From JBBROS01 sp963792675 (lineage in GTDB: Bacteria; Pseudomonadota; Alphaproteobacteria; Acetobacterales; Acetobacteraceae): a stretch of 64,000 bases of DNA. Below the pieces are notes generated by a model. The model worked only from the letters and a program-made list of their open reading frames with translations, did not search any database and was not told the DNA's origin. Made by a program: the position numbers and the translations under genes. Positions 7,443-17,049 of this stretch are shown piece after piece. The DNA lies in contig CAWBWT010000002.1 in the NCBI GenBank assembly GCA_963792675.1, positions 1,178,001 to 1,242,000 on the forward strand, in the 5' to 3' direction. Each line of letters opens with the position of its first letter. The stretch's first letter is position 1.

Positions 7443-8925
7443 ATGGCGACGATTCCCCTGCAACGCGCAATGCTCGATCGGCTGCCGGCAACCGTTCACG
7501 GTCCGCGCTACGACCCGGCCGCGGTCAGCCCGGGCATCGTGCATCTCGGCCTCGGCGGCTTTCACCGCGCGCACATGGCCCGCTACACCCATGAGCTGAT
7601 GGAGCGGCGGCCGGACATGCTGGGCTTCGGCATCGTCGGCGCCGGGCTGATGCCGGGCGACCGGCGGATGGCCGAGAAGTCTCGCGCCGCAGGATTGCCT
7701 GTACACCTTGGTCGAGCGGGAAGGCGCCGAGGAGTTCGCGACCGTGATCGGCTCGCTGGCCGGCGTGATCTTTGCCGGCGAGGACAGCGGTCCGCTGCTG
7801 GACGCGATCGACCGGCCGGAGATCCGCATCGTCAGCCTGACGGTGACGGAGAACGGCTATTGCCTGAACCGCTCCACCAAGCGGCTCGACTCGGACCACC
7901 CGCTGATCAAGGCCGACCTCGCCGCGCCCGAGCGGCCGCGCAGCGCGATCGGCATCGTGGTCGAGGCCGGCCGCCGCCGCATGGCCGCCGGTGCGGCTCC
8001 GTTCACCGCGCTGTCCTGCGACAACATCCAGCACAACGGCACCGTGCTGCGGGACGCGGTGCTGGCTCTGGCCGAGCTGCGCGACCCGGCGCTGGCCCGC
8101 TGGATCGCCGAGCAGGTCGCGTTCCCGAGCACGATGGTGGACCGCATCACCCCGGTGACGACGGAGGCGGATGTGGCGGCGGTGGCCGAGCGCTACGGGG
8201 TCGGCGACCGCTGGCCGGTGGTGTGCGAGCGATTCACGCAATGGGTGATCGAGGACCGCTTCGTCGCCGGCCGCCCGGCCTGGGAAGAGGTCGGCGCCCA
8301 GTTCGTGGACGATGTCGCGCCGTACGAGATGATGAAGCTCCGGCTGCTGAACGCGAGCCATCTGGCGGTGGCCGGGCTGGGGCGGCTGGCGGGGTATGTG
8401 ACGATCGACGAGGCGATGGCCGAGCCGCTGATGACCCGCTACATGGGCGCGCTGATGGACCGCGAAACCGGCCCGACCCTGCCGGAGATCCCCGGCGTCG
8501 ACCTCGCGCTGTACAAGCGCACCCTGATCGAGCGCTTCGCCAACACCGCCATCAAGGACACCGTCGAGCGGGTCAACACCGACGCGCCGCTCAACATCCT
8601 GGTGGACCCGATCCGCGACCGGCTGCGCGACGGGCAGAGCGTCACTTTGCTGGCCTTGGCGCTCGCCGCCTGGCTGCGCCGGGTGCGTGGCGAGGACGAG
8701 CAGGGGCAGCCGATCGACGTGCGTCACCCGCTTGCCGCCGAACTGCGGGAGCGGGCGATCGAAGGCGGCGACAACCCGGCGCCGTTGCTCGGCATGAAAG
8801 GGCTGTTCGGCGACACCGGGACCGACCCGCGTCTGATCAAGCCGGTCGGGCGCTGGCTGGCCTGCTTGTACAAGTGGGGCGCCAAGGCGACGCTCGTCGA
8901 CGCGGCGCGCACGCACGGGTTCTGA
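7443..8925 (+). pseudogene. mtlK: Mannitol 2-dehydrogenase family, frameshift near 7680
   Basis: Long-chain polyol dehydrogenase oxidising mannitol (or arabinitol, sorbitol) to the ketose with NAD. The N-terminal domain has GLGGFHRAHMARYTHEL (residues 36-52). The C-terminal domain has the catalytic KxxxxNxxH as KLRLLNASH; after frame correction these are K298, N303 and H306, very close to the residues known in the Pseudomonas fluorescens enzyme. The frame breaks at 7680, after MAEK: one extra base separates it from LAPQDCLYTLVERE, so the corrected product is about 493 residues, the normal length. The start is ATG 7443, preceded by GGGAGACAGG. It sits upstream of a polyol ABC transporter, fitting uptake plus first catabolic step. 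The symbol follows the Rhodobacter homologue; fructuronate reductases are the main alternative. Confidence 0.82.
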
Positions 8926-8928
8926 AAC

Positions 8929-8956
8929 GGCGCCCCGACGCATGGCGTTCGGCGCC
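8929..8956 (+). terminator. Hairpin after mannitol dehydrogenase
   Basis: A G+C-rich near-perfect inverted repeat just after the stop: GGCGCC and CGACGC on the left pair with GCGTTCG and GCGCC on the right, with small bulges. There is no T-tract, so it may be a processing or attenuation hairpin between the dehydrogenase and the transporter genes rather than a strong terminator. Confidence 0.35.
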
Positions 8957-9045
8957 TGATAACGTTGACGGACCGGGCCCGGACTGACAGGCTTGTGCCA
9001 AGAATCGCCGCACCAGCGGCGCGACGCCGACCGGGAGGATAGTCG

Positions 9046-10377
9046 ATGGCCTACCAAAGCAACGTGGTTCGTGCGGCCGCCATAACCGGGGCTTTGCTCG
9101 CCGCGGCGATGCCGCAGGCGCGGGCGGATAGCACCGTCACCATCGCGACCGTCAACAACGGCGACATGGTGGTGATGCAGAAGCTGTCGCCGAACTTCGA
9201 GAAGCAGCACCCCGACATCCACCTGCGCTGGGTGGTGCTGGAGGAGAACGTGCTGCGGCAGCGGGTGACGACCGATATCGCCACCAAGGCCGGGCAGTTC
9301 GATATCCTGACGATCGGCAACTACGAGGTGCCGATCTGGGCCAAGCAAGGCTGGCTGGCGCCGATGGACAACCTGCCGGCCTCGTACGCGGTGGACGACC
9401 TGCTGAAGCCGGTGCGCGAAGGGCTGACGTACAACGGCAAGCTGTACGGTCTGCCGTTCTACGCCGAAAGTGCCATGACCTACTACCGCAAGGACCTGTT
9501 CGAGAAGGCCGGCATCACCATGCCGGAGAACCCGACCTACGAGCAGATCCGGCAATTCGCCGACAAGATCACCGACAAGCCGAACCAGGTCTACGGCATG
9601 TGCCTGCGCGGCAAGCCGGGCTGGGGCGAGAACATGGCTTATCTCACGACCCTGGTGGACGCCGAGGGCGGCCAGTGGTTCGACGCGCAGTGGAAACCCG
9701 CCATCGACACGCCCGAGTGGAAGAAGGCGGTCACCTATTACAGCGACATCCTGAAGGCGGACGGCCCGCCCGGCGCGTCGTCCAACGGGTTCAACGAGAA
9801 CCTCGCGCTGTTCGCCAGCGGCCATTGCGGCATGTGGATCGACGCCACCGTCGCCGGCGGCATGCTGTTCGACAAGAAGCAGTCGCAGGTCGCCGACAAG
9901 GTGGGCTTCGCGCCGATGCCGACCGGCAGCTTCAAGGGCGGCCCGACCTGGCTGTGGAGCTGGAACTTGGCCATTCCGGCCTCGGCCAAGAACCTCGAGG
10001 CGGCCCGCACCTTCATCACCTGGGCGACGTCGAAGGAGTACGTCGAGCTGGTCGCCAAGGAGAACGGCTGGGTGTCGGTTCCTCCCGGCACGCGCCAGTC
10101 CACCTATGCGAACCCAGACTACACCAAGGTCGCCCCGTTCGCCGCCTTCGTGCAGAAGGCGATCGACATCGCCAACCCGACCGGCCAGACGGCCAAGCCG
10201 CGGCCCTACGAGGGCGCGCAGTTCGTCGCCATCCCCGAGTTCCAGGGCATCGGCACCAACGTGGGCCAGACCATCGCCGGCACGCTGACAGGCCAGAGCA
10301 CGGTGGATCAGGCGCTCAAGACGGCGCAGACCGCGACCGAACGGACCATGCGGCAGGCGGGCTACCCGAAGAAGTAA
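9046..10377 (+). CDS. smoE: Polyol (sorbitol/mannitol) ABC transporter substrate-binding protein
   Basis: Family 1 extracellular solute-binding protein of 443 residues, exported to the periplasm by a Sec signal peptide (residues 1-27, hydrophobic core AAAITGALLAAAM, cleavage after PQARA). The mature start TVTIATVNNGDMVVMQKLSP, with WVVLEENVLRQRVTTDIAT further on, matches SmoE/MtlE proteins of alphaproteobacteria. ATG 9046 is preceded by GGAGGATAG. It is followed within 13 bases by the first permease gene. The 120-base gap upstream contains a hairpin, so it may have its own promoter. Sugar specificity (sorbitol, mannitol or arabinitol) is inferred from similarity and the linked mannitol dehydrogenase. 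Confidence 0.85.
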   Translation: MAYQSNVVRAAAITGALLAAAMPQARADSTVTIATVNNGDMVVMQKLSPNFEKQHPDIHLRWVVLEENVLRQRVTTDIATKAGQFDILTIGNYEVPIWAKQGWLAPMDNLPASYAVDDLLKPVREGLTYNGKLYGLPFYAESAMTYYRKDLFEKAGITMPENPTYEQIRQFADKITDKPNQVYGMCLRGKPGWGENMAYLTTLVDAEGGQWFDAQWKPAIDTPEWKKAVTYYSDILKADGPPGASSNGFNENLALFASGHCGMWIDATVAGGMLFDKKQSQVADKVGFAPMPTGSFKGGPTWLWSWNLAIPASAKNLEAARTFITWATSKEYVELVAKENGWVSVPPGTRQSTYANPDYTKVAPFAAFVQKAIDIANPTGQTAKPRPYEGAQFVAIPEFQGIGTNVGQTIAGTLTGQSTVDQALKTAQTATERTMRQAGYPKK

Positions 10378-10390
10378 GGGAGGACCCGCA

Positions 10391-11296
10391 GTGTCTGCTG
10401 TCGCGGGCCAGGCGCCCGCGGGGGCGGCGCCCGACGTCGAGCGCCGTCCCGGCTCCTGGCTGGTGATGCCGTCCGTGGTCGTCCTGCTGGCGTGGATGAT
10501 CGTCCCGCTGGTGATGACGGTCTGGTTCTCGTTCCAGTACTACAACCTGATCAACCCCGACGCGGCCGGCTTCGCCGGCGTCGACAATTACCAGTTCCTC
10601 GTCACCGACCCCGATTTCTGGGTGTCGCTCGAGAACACCATGATCCTGCTGGGCGCGGTGCTGGTGATCACGGTGGGGTTCGGGACCCTGCTGGCGGTGC
10701 TGTTCGATCAGCCCTTCCCGGGCCGCAACATCGCCCGCGTGCTGGCCATCTCGCCGTTCTTCGTCATGCCGACCGTGAGCGCGCTGGTGTGGAAGAACTT
10801 GATGATGCACCCGATCTACGGGGTGCTGGGCGCGATGGCGCGCAGTGTCGGGCTGGAGCCGGTGGACTGGTTCGCGCAGTACCCGCTCGCCTCGGTGATC
10901 GCGATCGTGTCGTGGGAGTGGCTGCCGTTCGCGTTGCTGATCCTGCTGACGGCGGTGCAGTCGCTCGACCACGAGCAGCGCGAGGCGGCGCGGATGGACG
11001 GCGCCGGCGTGGTCGCGCAGTTCTTCTTCATCACGCTGCCGCATCTGTCGCGGGCGATCGGCGTCGTGGTGATGATCGAGACCATTTTCCTGCTGACGGT
11101 GTTCGCGGAGATTTTTGTCACCACCGCGGGTGGGCCGGGCAACGCCACGACCAACCTCGCCTTCCTCATCTATGCCCGGGCGTTGCTGCAATTCGACGTC
11201 GGCGGCGCCTCGGCGGGCGGCGTGGTGGCGATCATCCTGGCCAACATCGTGGCATTCTTCCTGGTGCGCAGCATCGCGCGCCGGCTGGAGGTCTAA
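10391..11296 (+). CDS. smoF: Polyol ABC transporter permease 1
   Basis: Inner-membrane permease of the MalF/SmoF type, 301 residues with about six transmembrane segments (the first around LVMPSVVVLLAWMIVPLVMT). The cytoplasmic coupling (EAA) loop reads EQREAARMDGAGVVAQFFFI. It starts with GTG 10391, preceded by GGAGG. Together with the second permease it forms the channel energised by the ATPase encoded at 12308. The gene is separated from permease 2 by 185 bases holding a palindromic repeat, which is unusual in such operons. Confidence 0.88.
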   Translation: MSAVAGQAPAGAAPDVERRPGSWLVMPSVVVLLAWMIVPLVMTVWFSFQYYNLINPDAAGFAGVDNYQFLVTDPDFWVSLENTMILLGAVLVITVGFGTLLAVLFDQPFPGRNIARVLAISPFFVMPTVSALVWKNLMMHPIYGVLGAMARSVGLEPVDWFAQYPLASVIAIVSWEWLPFALLILLTAVQSLDHEQREAARMDGAGVVAQFFFITLPHLSRAIGVVVMIETIFLLTVFAEIFVTTAGGPGNATTNLAFLIYARALLQFDVGGASAGGVVAIILANIVAFFLVRSIARRLEV

Positions 11297-11317
11297 TGCC
11301 GATGCTTCCATCCGAGC

Positions 11318-11424
11318 ACGTCGTGGCCGGACTTGATCCGGCCATCTCCGCACGGTCTGCGCGGAGTGTCCGCCCCCTCGCCAGACGTGGAAGGAATGCC
11401 CGGATCAAGTCCGGGCATGACGTC
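11318..11424. repeat. Palindromic intergenic element between the two permease genes
   Basis: Left arm 11318-11344 and right arm 11398-11424 are inverted copies with about three mismatches over 27 bases; both contain CCGGACTTGATCCGG when read in the same direction. The spacer contains a further short hairpin (CTCCGC and GCGGAG). The layout resembles the mobile palindromic elements scattered between genes in alphaproteobacteria. It lies inside an operon, so it may have inserted there or may modulate expression of the distal genes. Confidence 0.7.
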
Positions 11425-11481
11425 GTTGGTGTTGTAATAGCCGTCGCCCTCGGCGCCCATAACGGCGGAGGGGGCTGAGCC

Positions 11482-12297
11482 ATGGAGCAAAGCCTCGCTC
11501 AGCGCATCGCCATTGCCGTCATCGGCTGGCTCGTCGCCTTGCTGCTGTTCTTTCCGATCTTCTGGATGGTGCTCACCAGCTTCAAGAGCGAGGCCGAGGC
11601 GGTCGTCGCCAGCTTCAGCTTCACGCCCACGCTCGGCTCCTACGCCGAGGTGCTGGACCGCGCCGACTACCTGGCGTTCGCGATGAACAGCGTCATCGTC
11701 TCGGTCGGCGGCACCGTGCTCGCCTTGCTGTTCGCGATCCCGGCCGCCTATTCGATGGCGTTCCACCCGACCGAGCGCACCCGCGGCACGCTGCTGTGGA
11801 TGCTGTCCACCAAGATGCTGCCGCCAGTCGGCGTGCTGGTGCCGATTTACCTGCTGTTCCGCACGGCCGGCCTGCTCGACAGCCGGTTCGGGCTGGTGGT
11901 GATCTACGCGCTGATGAACCTGCCGATTGTGGTCTGGATGCTGTTCACCTTCTACAAAGAGGTGCCGCACGAGATCCTTGAGGCCGGCCGCATGGACGGC
12001 GCTCGCACCGGCGACGAGGTGTGGCACCTGCTGATGCCGCTGACGCTTCCGGGTGTTGCGTCCACCGGGCTGCTGTCGCTGATCCTGTGCTGGAACGAGG
12101 CGTTCTGGAGCCTGAACCTGACGTCGTCCGGAGCGGCGCCGCTGACGGCGTTCATCGCCTCGTTCTCGTCGCCGGAGGGGCTGTTCTTCGCCAAGCTCTC
12201 GGCCGCCTCCACCATGGCGGTCGCGCCGATCCTGGTATTCGGCTGGTTCAGTCAGAAGCAACTGGTGCGGGGGCTCACCTTCGGCGCCGTGAAATAG
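11482..12297 (+). CDS. smoG: Polyol ABC transporter permease 2
   Basis: Inner-membrane permease of the MalG/SmoG type, 271 residues and six predicted transmembrane segments, starting MEQSLAQRIAIAVIGWLVAL. The coupling loop is EILEAGRMDGARTGDEVWHL. The start is ATG 11482, just after the palindromic element. It is followed 10 bases later by the ATPase gene with GGAGG between them. The smo symbol rests on overall resemblance to Rhodobacter SmoG. Confidence 0.88.
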   Translation: MEQSLAQRIAIAVIGWLVALLLFFPIFWMVLTSFKSEAEAVVASFSFTPTLGSYAEVLDRADYLAFAMNSVIVSVGGTVLALLFAIPAAYSMAFHPTERTRGTLLWMLSTKMLPPVGVLVPIYLLFRTAGLLDSRFGLVVIYALMNLPIVVWMLFTFYKEVPHEILEAGRMDGARTGDEVWHLLMPLTLPGVASTGLLSLILCWNEAFWSLNLTSSGAAPLTAFIASFSSPEGLFFAKLSAASTMAVAPILVFGWFSQKQLVRGLTFGAVK

Positions 12298-12307
12298 GAG
12301 GCCAACG

Positions 12308-13414
<1,107 letters not shown>

Positions 13415-13466
13415 GGCGAGGGCGCTGCCCTCGACCCGTTGGGGCCGGGGGCCCCAAACCCCCGGC
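13415..13466 (+). repeat. 52-bp dispersed double-hairpin repeat, copy A
   Basis: Contains two hairpins: CGAGGGC pairing with GCCCTCG, then TTGGGGCC pairing with GGCCCCAA. A second copy in inverted orientation is at 40803-40854 (47 of 52 positions identical). Here it separates two convergent genes and could act as a bidirectional terminator. Confidence 0.75.
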
Positions 13467-13467
13467 T

Positions 13468-14100
13468 TTACCGAAGCGGCATGTCTGCGCTGATCGCTCC
13501 CGCGGGCGACGACTGCGCCGCGTCGCGATCGCCGACGTGTTGTGTGAAGAGGGGAATGCCGTGCTCGAGCCGGCCCGCGGCGATCTGTTGCAGCACGTCG
13601 CGGTAGGTGCGGTGGCTCGGGTAGAACTGGTCGGGCGGCGTTGGGAACCAGCGCAGGTCGCCCGCCGCCGGCTCCGTCTCGGCGCTCACGACGCGGCGGG
13701 CGGGCGCGCCTCGCAGCGTCGCCCGGAAGCAGAGCGAGATCGAGTGGCCGCGGTCGTCGAAGATCTGCACCAGGGCGAACGGCCGCTCGTCCACGTCCAG
13801 CGCGCAGCCGAACTCGTCGGCGGCGCAGGCGGCGATGCGGTGGGTGAACTCCTCGCGGTGGCGGACGATGCTGCCCGGCACGTGCCAGCCGCGGCCGAAC
13901 GGATCGTCGCGCCAGGCCAGCAGCACGCCGCGCTCCGGGTCCTGGACGACGAGGTCGGCGTTGGTCGTCGCGGTGACTTCGGTGATGAAGCGGAACAGCG
14001 GCCACGGCAACTCGGCGCCCCTCCCGGCGAGCTTGCCGAGGATGCGCTCGAGGGCGGCGAGTTCGTCGTCGGTGAGGCCGGGCGGCCCCGGCGCCGTCAC
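13468..14100 (-). CDS. Nudix hydrolase with degenerate Nudix box
   Basis: Nudix-fold protein of 210 residues. The region GRGWHVPGSIVRHREEFTHR followed by IAACAADEFG occupies the place of the Nudix box. The usual RExxEE core is reduced to xADEFG, which resembles GDP-mannose mannosyl hydrolases rather than ordinary pyrophosphohydrolases. Activity is therefore likely but its type is uncertain. The start is GTG 14100, overlapping the stop of the monooxygenase gene as GTGA, so the two genes are translationally coupled. Its end abuts the intergenic repeat. Confidence 0.72.
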   Translation of the reverse strand: MTAPGPPGLTDDELAALERILGKLAGRGAELPWPLFRFITEVTATTNADLVVQDPERGVLLAWRDDPFGRGWHVPGSIVRHREEFTHRIAACAADEFGCALDVDERPFALVQIFDDRGHSISLCFRATLRGAPARRVVSAETEPAAGDLRWFPTPPDQFYPSHRTYRDVLQQIAAGRLEHGIPLFTQHVGDRDAAQSSPAGAISADMPLR

Positions 14101-15767
14101 GCCAGCGCCGGCGCGGTGAACACGAACCCCTCGTAGCCGTTTGCCGCGACCTCGTCGCAGATGCCGCGGTAGCGCGCCATGCCGCCGGCATACGGCATGA
14201 ACACGCGCGGCTTGCCGGGCACGTTGGCGCCCAGATACCAGGAACTCGACGCTTGCGGCAGCAAAGTCTGCGCCGCGACCTCGTTCACATGCACGACCCA
14301 GCGCTCGACCGCGTCGGGCGCCGGCTCTACGGCGGTGATGCCGTGCTCGCGCATATGGGCGATGCAGCCGGCGATCCATTCGGCATGCTGCTCGATCGGC
14401 ACCGGCATGTTGCACAGCACCGACGGGCTGCCGGGGCCGGTGATGGTAAACAGGTTGGGGAAGCCCGCGACCTGCAGGCCGAGGTAGCTGCGCGGACCCG
14501 CCTTCCAGGCCTCGCGCAGCGACAGGCCGTCGCGGCCCTTGATGTCGATGCGCAGGAACGGGCCGGTCATGGCGTCGAACCCGGTCGCGAACACGATGAT
14601 GTCGAGCGGGTAGGTGGCTTCGGCGGTGCGCACTCCCTCGGGCACGATGGCCTGGATCGGCGCCGCCTTGACGTCTACCAGGGTGACGTTGGGGCGGTTG
14701 AAGGCTTCGAAATACTCGGTGTCGATCGGCGGCCGCTTGGCGGCGTAGGGGTGGTCGAAGTCGGTCAGGATATCGGCAACGGCGGGGTCGTGCACGACCT
14801 CGCGGATCTTGCGGCGGATGAACTCGGCGGCGGTGGCGTTGGCGGCCGGGTCGGTCAGGATGTCGCGGAACCCGGCGCGGAACCGCAGGCCGCCCTCGGC
14901 CCAAGCCGCCTCGAAGATCGCCTCGCGTTCCTCGGCCGAGACGTCGAACACCGAGCGATCGGCAATGCGGAATGGATGGCCGTTGGTGGTTTCGCGCATC
15001 GTGCGGCGGATCTCGGCATAGTCGGCCTTGGTTTGCCGCTGCACCGCGTCCGGCAGCGGATGGTTGCGGGCCGGCACGCTGTAATTGGCGGTGCGCTGGA
15101 ACACCGTCAGGTGGCCGGCCTGCTCCGCGATCACCGGGACCGCCTGGATTCCGGTCGAGCCGGTGCCGATCAGCCCGACCCGCTGCCCGGCGAAATCGAC
15201 GCCCTCATGCGGCCATTGGCCGGTGTGAAACCAGCGCCCGCTGAACGATGCGAGGCCGGGAATGGCCGGCACGTTGGTGGTGGACAGGCAACCGACGGCG
15301 GTGATCAGGAACGTCGCCGTCAGCGTCTCGCCGGCTTCGGTGCGGACCCGCCAGTGGCCGGCCGCCGCGTCCCAGTCGGCGGCGGCGATGCGGGTGTTGA
15401 AGCGGAAGCTGCGGCGGAGGTCGAAGCGGTCGGCGACGTGGTTCAGGTAGCGCATCACCTCCGGCTGCTGCGGGTATTTCTCGGTCCAGGACCAGTCCTG
15501 CTCGAGCTCAGGGGAGAACGAGTACGAGTAGGAGTAGCTCTCGCTGTCGCAGCGGGCGCCGGGATAGCGGTTCCAGAACCAGGTGCCGCCGACGCCCTCG
15601 GCGGTCTCGAACCCCTGCACCGCAAGGCCGAGCCGGTCGCGCAGCAGATGCAGCTGATACAGGCCGGAAAAGCCGGCGCCGATGACGATCGCGTCGAAGT
15701 CCGGCGCGTTTCGGCCGGGTCGCGGCGCACCCGTGTCGGCCGGGTTTCGCATCATGGTGTCAGGCAT
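14097..15767 (-). CDS. FAD-dependent Baeyer-Villiger-type monooxygenase
   Basis: Class B flavoprotein monooxygenase of 556 residues, which uses NADPH and O2 to insert oxygen next to a ketone or onto a heteroatom. The FAD Rossmann motif is GAGFSG (residues 30-35) and the NADPH Rossmann motif is GTGSTG (201-206). The Baeyer-Villiger fingerprint FxGxxxHxxxWP is intact as FSGRWFHTGQWP (175-186). The length matches cyclohexanone and phenylacetone monooxygenases. The start at ATG 15767 follows AGGAGG. The Nudix gene overlaps its stop. The substrate is not predictable from the neighbourhood. Confidence 0.88.
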   Translation of the reverse strand: MPDTMMRNPADTGAPRPGRNAPDFDAIVIGAGFSGLYQLHLLRDRLGLAVQGFETAEGVGGTWFWNRYPGARCDSESYSYSYSFSPELEQDWSWTEKYPQQPEVMRYLNHVADRFDLRRSFRFNTRIAAADWDAAAGHWRVRTEAGETLTATFLITAVGCLSTTNVPAIPGLASFSGRWFHTGQWPHEGVDFAGQRVGLIGTGSTGIQAVPVIAEQAGHLTVFQRTANYSVPARNHPLPDAVQRQTKADYAEIRRTMRETTNGHPFRIADRSVFDVSAEEREAIFEAAWAEGGLRFRAGFRDILTDPAANATAAEFIRRKIREVVHDPAVADILTDFDHPYAAKRPPIDTEYFEAFNRPNVTLVDVKAAPIQAIVPEGVRTAEATYPLDIIVFATGFDAMTGPFLRIDIKGRDGLSLREAWKAGPRSYLGLQVAGFPNLFTITGPGSPSVLCNMPVPIEQHAEWIAGCIAHMREHGITAVEPAPDAVERWVVHVNEVAAQTLLPQASSSWYLGANVPGKPRVFMPYAGGMARYRGICDEVAANGYEGFVFTAPALA

Positions 15768-15897
15768 GGCAGTCCTCCTGCCGCATCAATCCGGGTCGCC
15801 GCGTCAGGGTCAAGTCAAGGCTGATTGTCCGTGAGTCGGTCCGGCGGCGACGGCCTTGGCTTTGCTTTCGTCCGCAGCCTGCTAGAACCACGGCATC

Positions 15898-17049
15898 ATG
15901 ACCGACGACCTGCCTCCGAACCCGGCGCTGCTGCCGACCGGGCTGATCGACCTGCTGCCGCCGGAGGCGGAGGCGGAGGCGATTGCGGTCGGCCGGTTGA
16001 TGAAGGTGTTCCACAGCCACGGCTACCAGCGGGTCAAGCCGCCGCTGGTGGAGTTCGCCGACGGGTTGCTGGCCGGGACGGGTGCGGCCATGGCTGAGCA
16101 GACATTCCGGCTGATGGACCCCGACACGCACCGCATGCTGGGGCTGCGCGCCGACATGACCCCGCAGGTGGCCCGCATCGCCGGAACCCGCCTGGGCGCC
16201 CGGCCACGGCCGCTGCGGCTTTCGTATGCCGGGCAGTGCCTGCGGGTGCGCGGCAGCCAGATCGACCCGAACCGGCAGGTGGCGCAGGCCGGGATTGAGC
16301 TGATCGGCCCCGACGCGCCGGCCGCGGATGCCGAGATGGTGCTGCTGGCGGCGGAGGCGCTGTCCGTGCTCGGGCTCGAGCGCATCAGCATCGACCTGAC
16401 CATGCCGACCCTGGCACCGGCCTTGCTGGACGAGGCCGGCATCGAGGGCCCGGCTCGGGAGGCATTGATCCGGGCGCTGGACCGCAAGGATGCGGCGGTG
16501 GTGGCCGAGCATGGCGGGGCCATCGCCGGGCTGCTGACCGACCTGCTGCTGACGGCCGGACCAGTCGGGCCGGCGATGGCAGTGCTGGATGCGGCGCGGC
16601 TGGGGCCGTTGCCGGCGGCGATGCGGGACCGGCTGCGGGCTACGGTGGACGTGGTGCGGGCGCGGGCGCCGGGGCTGCGGCTGACGCTCGACCCGCTGGA
16701 GTTCCGCGGCTTCCGCTACCATACCGGGCTGTGCTTGACGGTGTTCTCCGCCGGCCGGGCGGAGGAGCTGGGGCGCGGCGGCCGCTACGTGTCGGGCGAC
16801 GAACCGGCGACCGGTTTGAGCCTGTTCCCGGACGCGATCCTGCGCGTGTGCCCGCCGCCACCGGCGCGGCCCCGGCTGTTCCTGCCTTGGGACGCACCGG
16901 CCGAAGCCGGCGTCCGGTTGCGGGCCGATGGCTATGCCACGATTTCGGCGCTGACCCCTGCCGGCGACCCGGCGCACGAGGCGGCACGGCTCGGCTGCAC
17001 GCACATCCTGCGCGACGGTGCCGCCATGCCCATCATCCAGGAGAGCTAG
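15898..17049 (+). CDS. hisZ: ATP phosphoribosyltransferase regulatory subunit
   Basis: HisZ, a histidyl-tRNA-synthetase paralogue without aminoacylation activity that forms a complex with short HisG at the first step of histidine synthesis. The 383-residue protein has the class II core (GLIDLLPPEAEAEAIAVGRL near the N-terminus) and the HisZ-type motif 2 region LRADMTPQVARIAGTRLGAR. The C-terminal anticodon-binding domain of HisRS is missing, as expected for HisZ. No hisG is in the window. The stop is immediately followed by the ATG of purA, so the two genes are co-transcribed. Confidence 0.9.
   Translation: MTDDLPPNPALLPTGLIDLLPPEAEAEAIAVGRLMKVFHSHGYQRVKPPLVEFADGLLAGTGAAMAEQTFRLMDPDTHRMLGLRADMTPQVARIAGTRLGARPRPLRLSYAGQCLRVRGSQIDPNRQVAQAGIELIGPDAPAADAEMVLLAAEALSVLGLERISIDLTMPTLAPALLDEAGIEGPAREALIRALDRKDAAVVAEHGGAIAGLLTDLLLTAGPVGPAMAVLDAARLGPLPAAMRDRLRATVDVVRARAPGLRLTLDPLEFRGFRYHTGLCLTVFSAGRAEELGRGGRYVSGDEPATGLSLFPDAILRVCPPPPARPRLFLPWDAPAEAGVRLRADGYATISALTPAGDPAHEAARLGCTHILRDGAAMPIIQES

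Noticed and set aside
7525..9825. Long minus-strand open frame antisense to mannitol dehydrogenase and smoE
   Set aside because: Shadow of conserved plus-strand genes; no motifs and no ribosome site.
14253..15824. Plus-strand open frame of about 520 codons across the monooxygenase
   Set aside because: The minus strand carries an intact Baeyer-Villiger monooxygenase with all motifs; the plus-strand product has no recognisable family.
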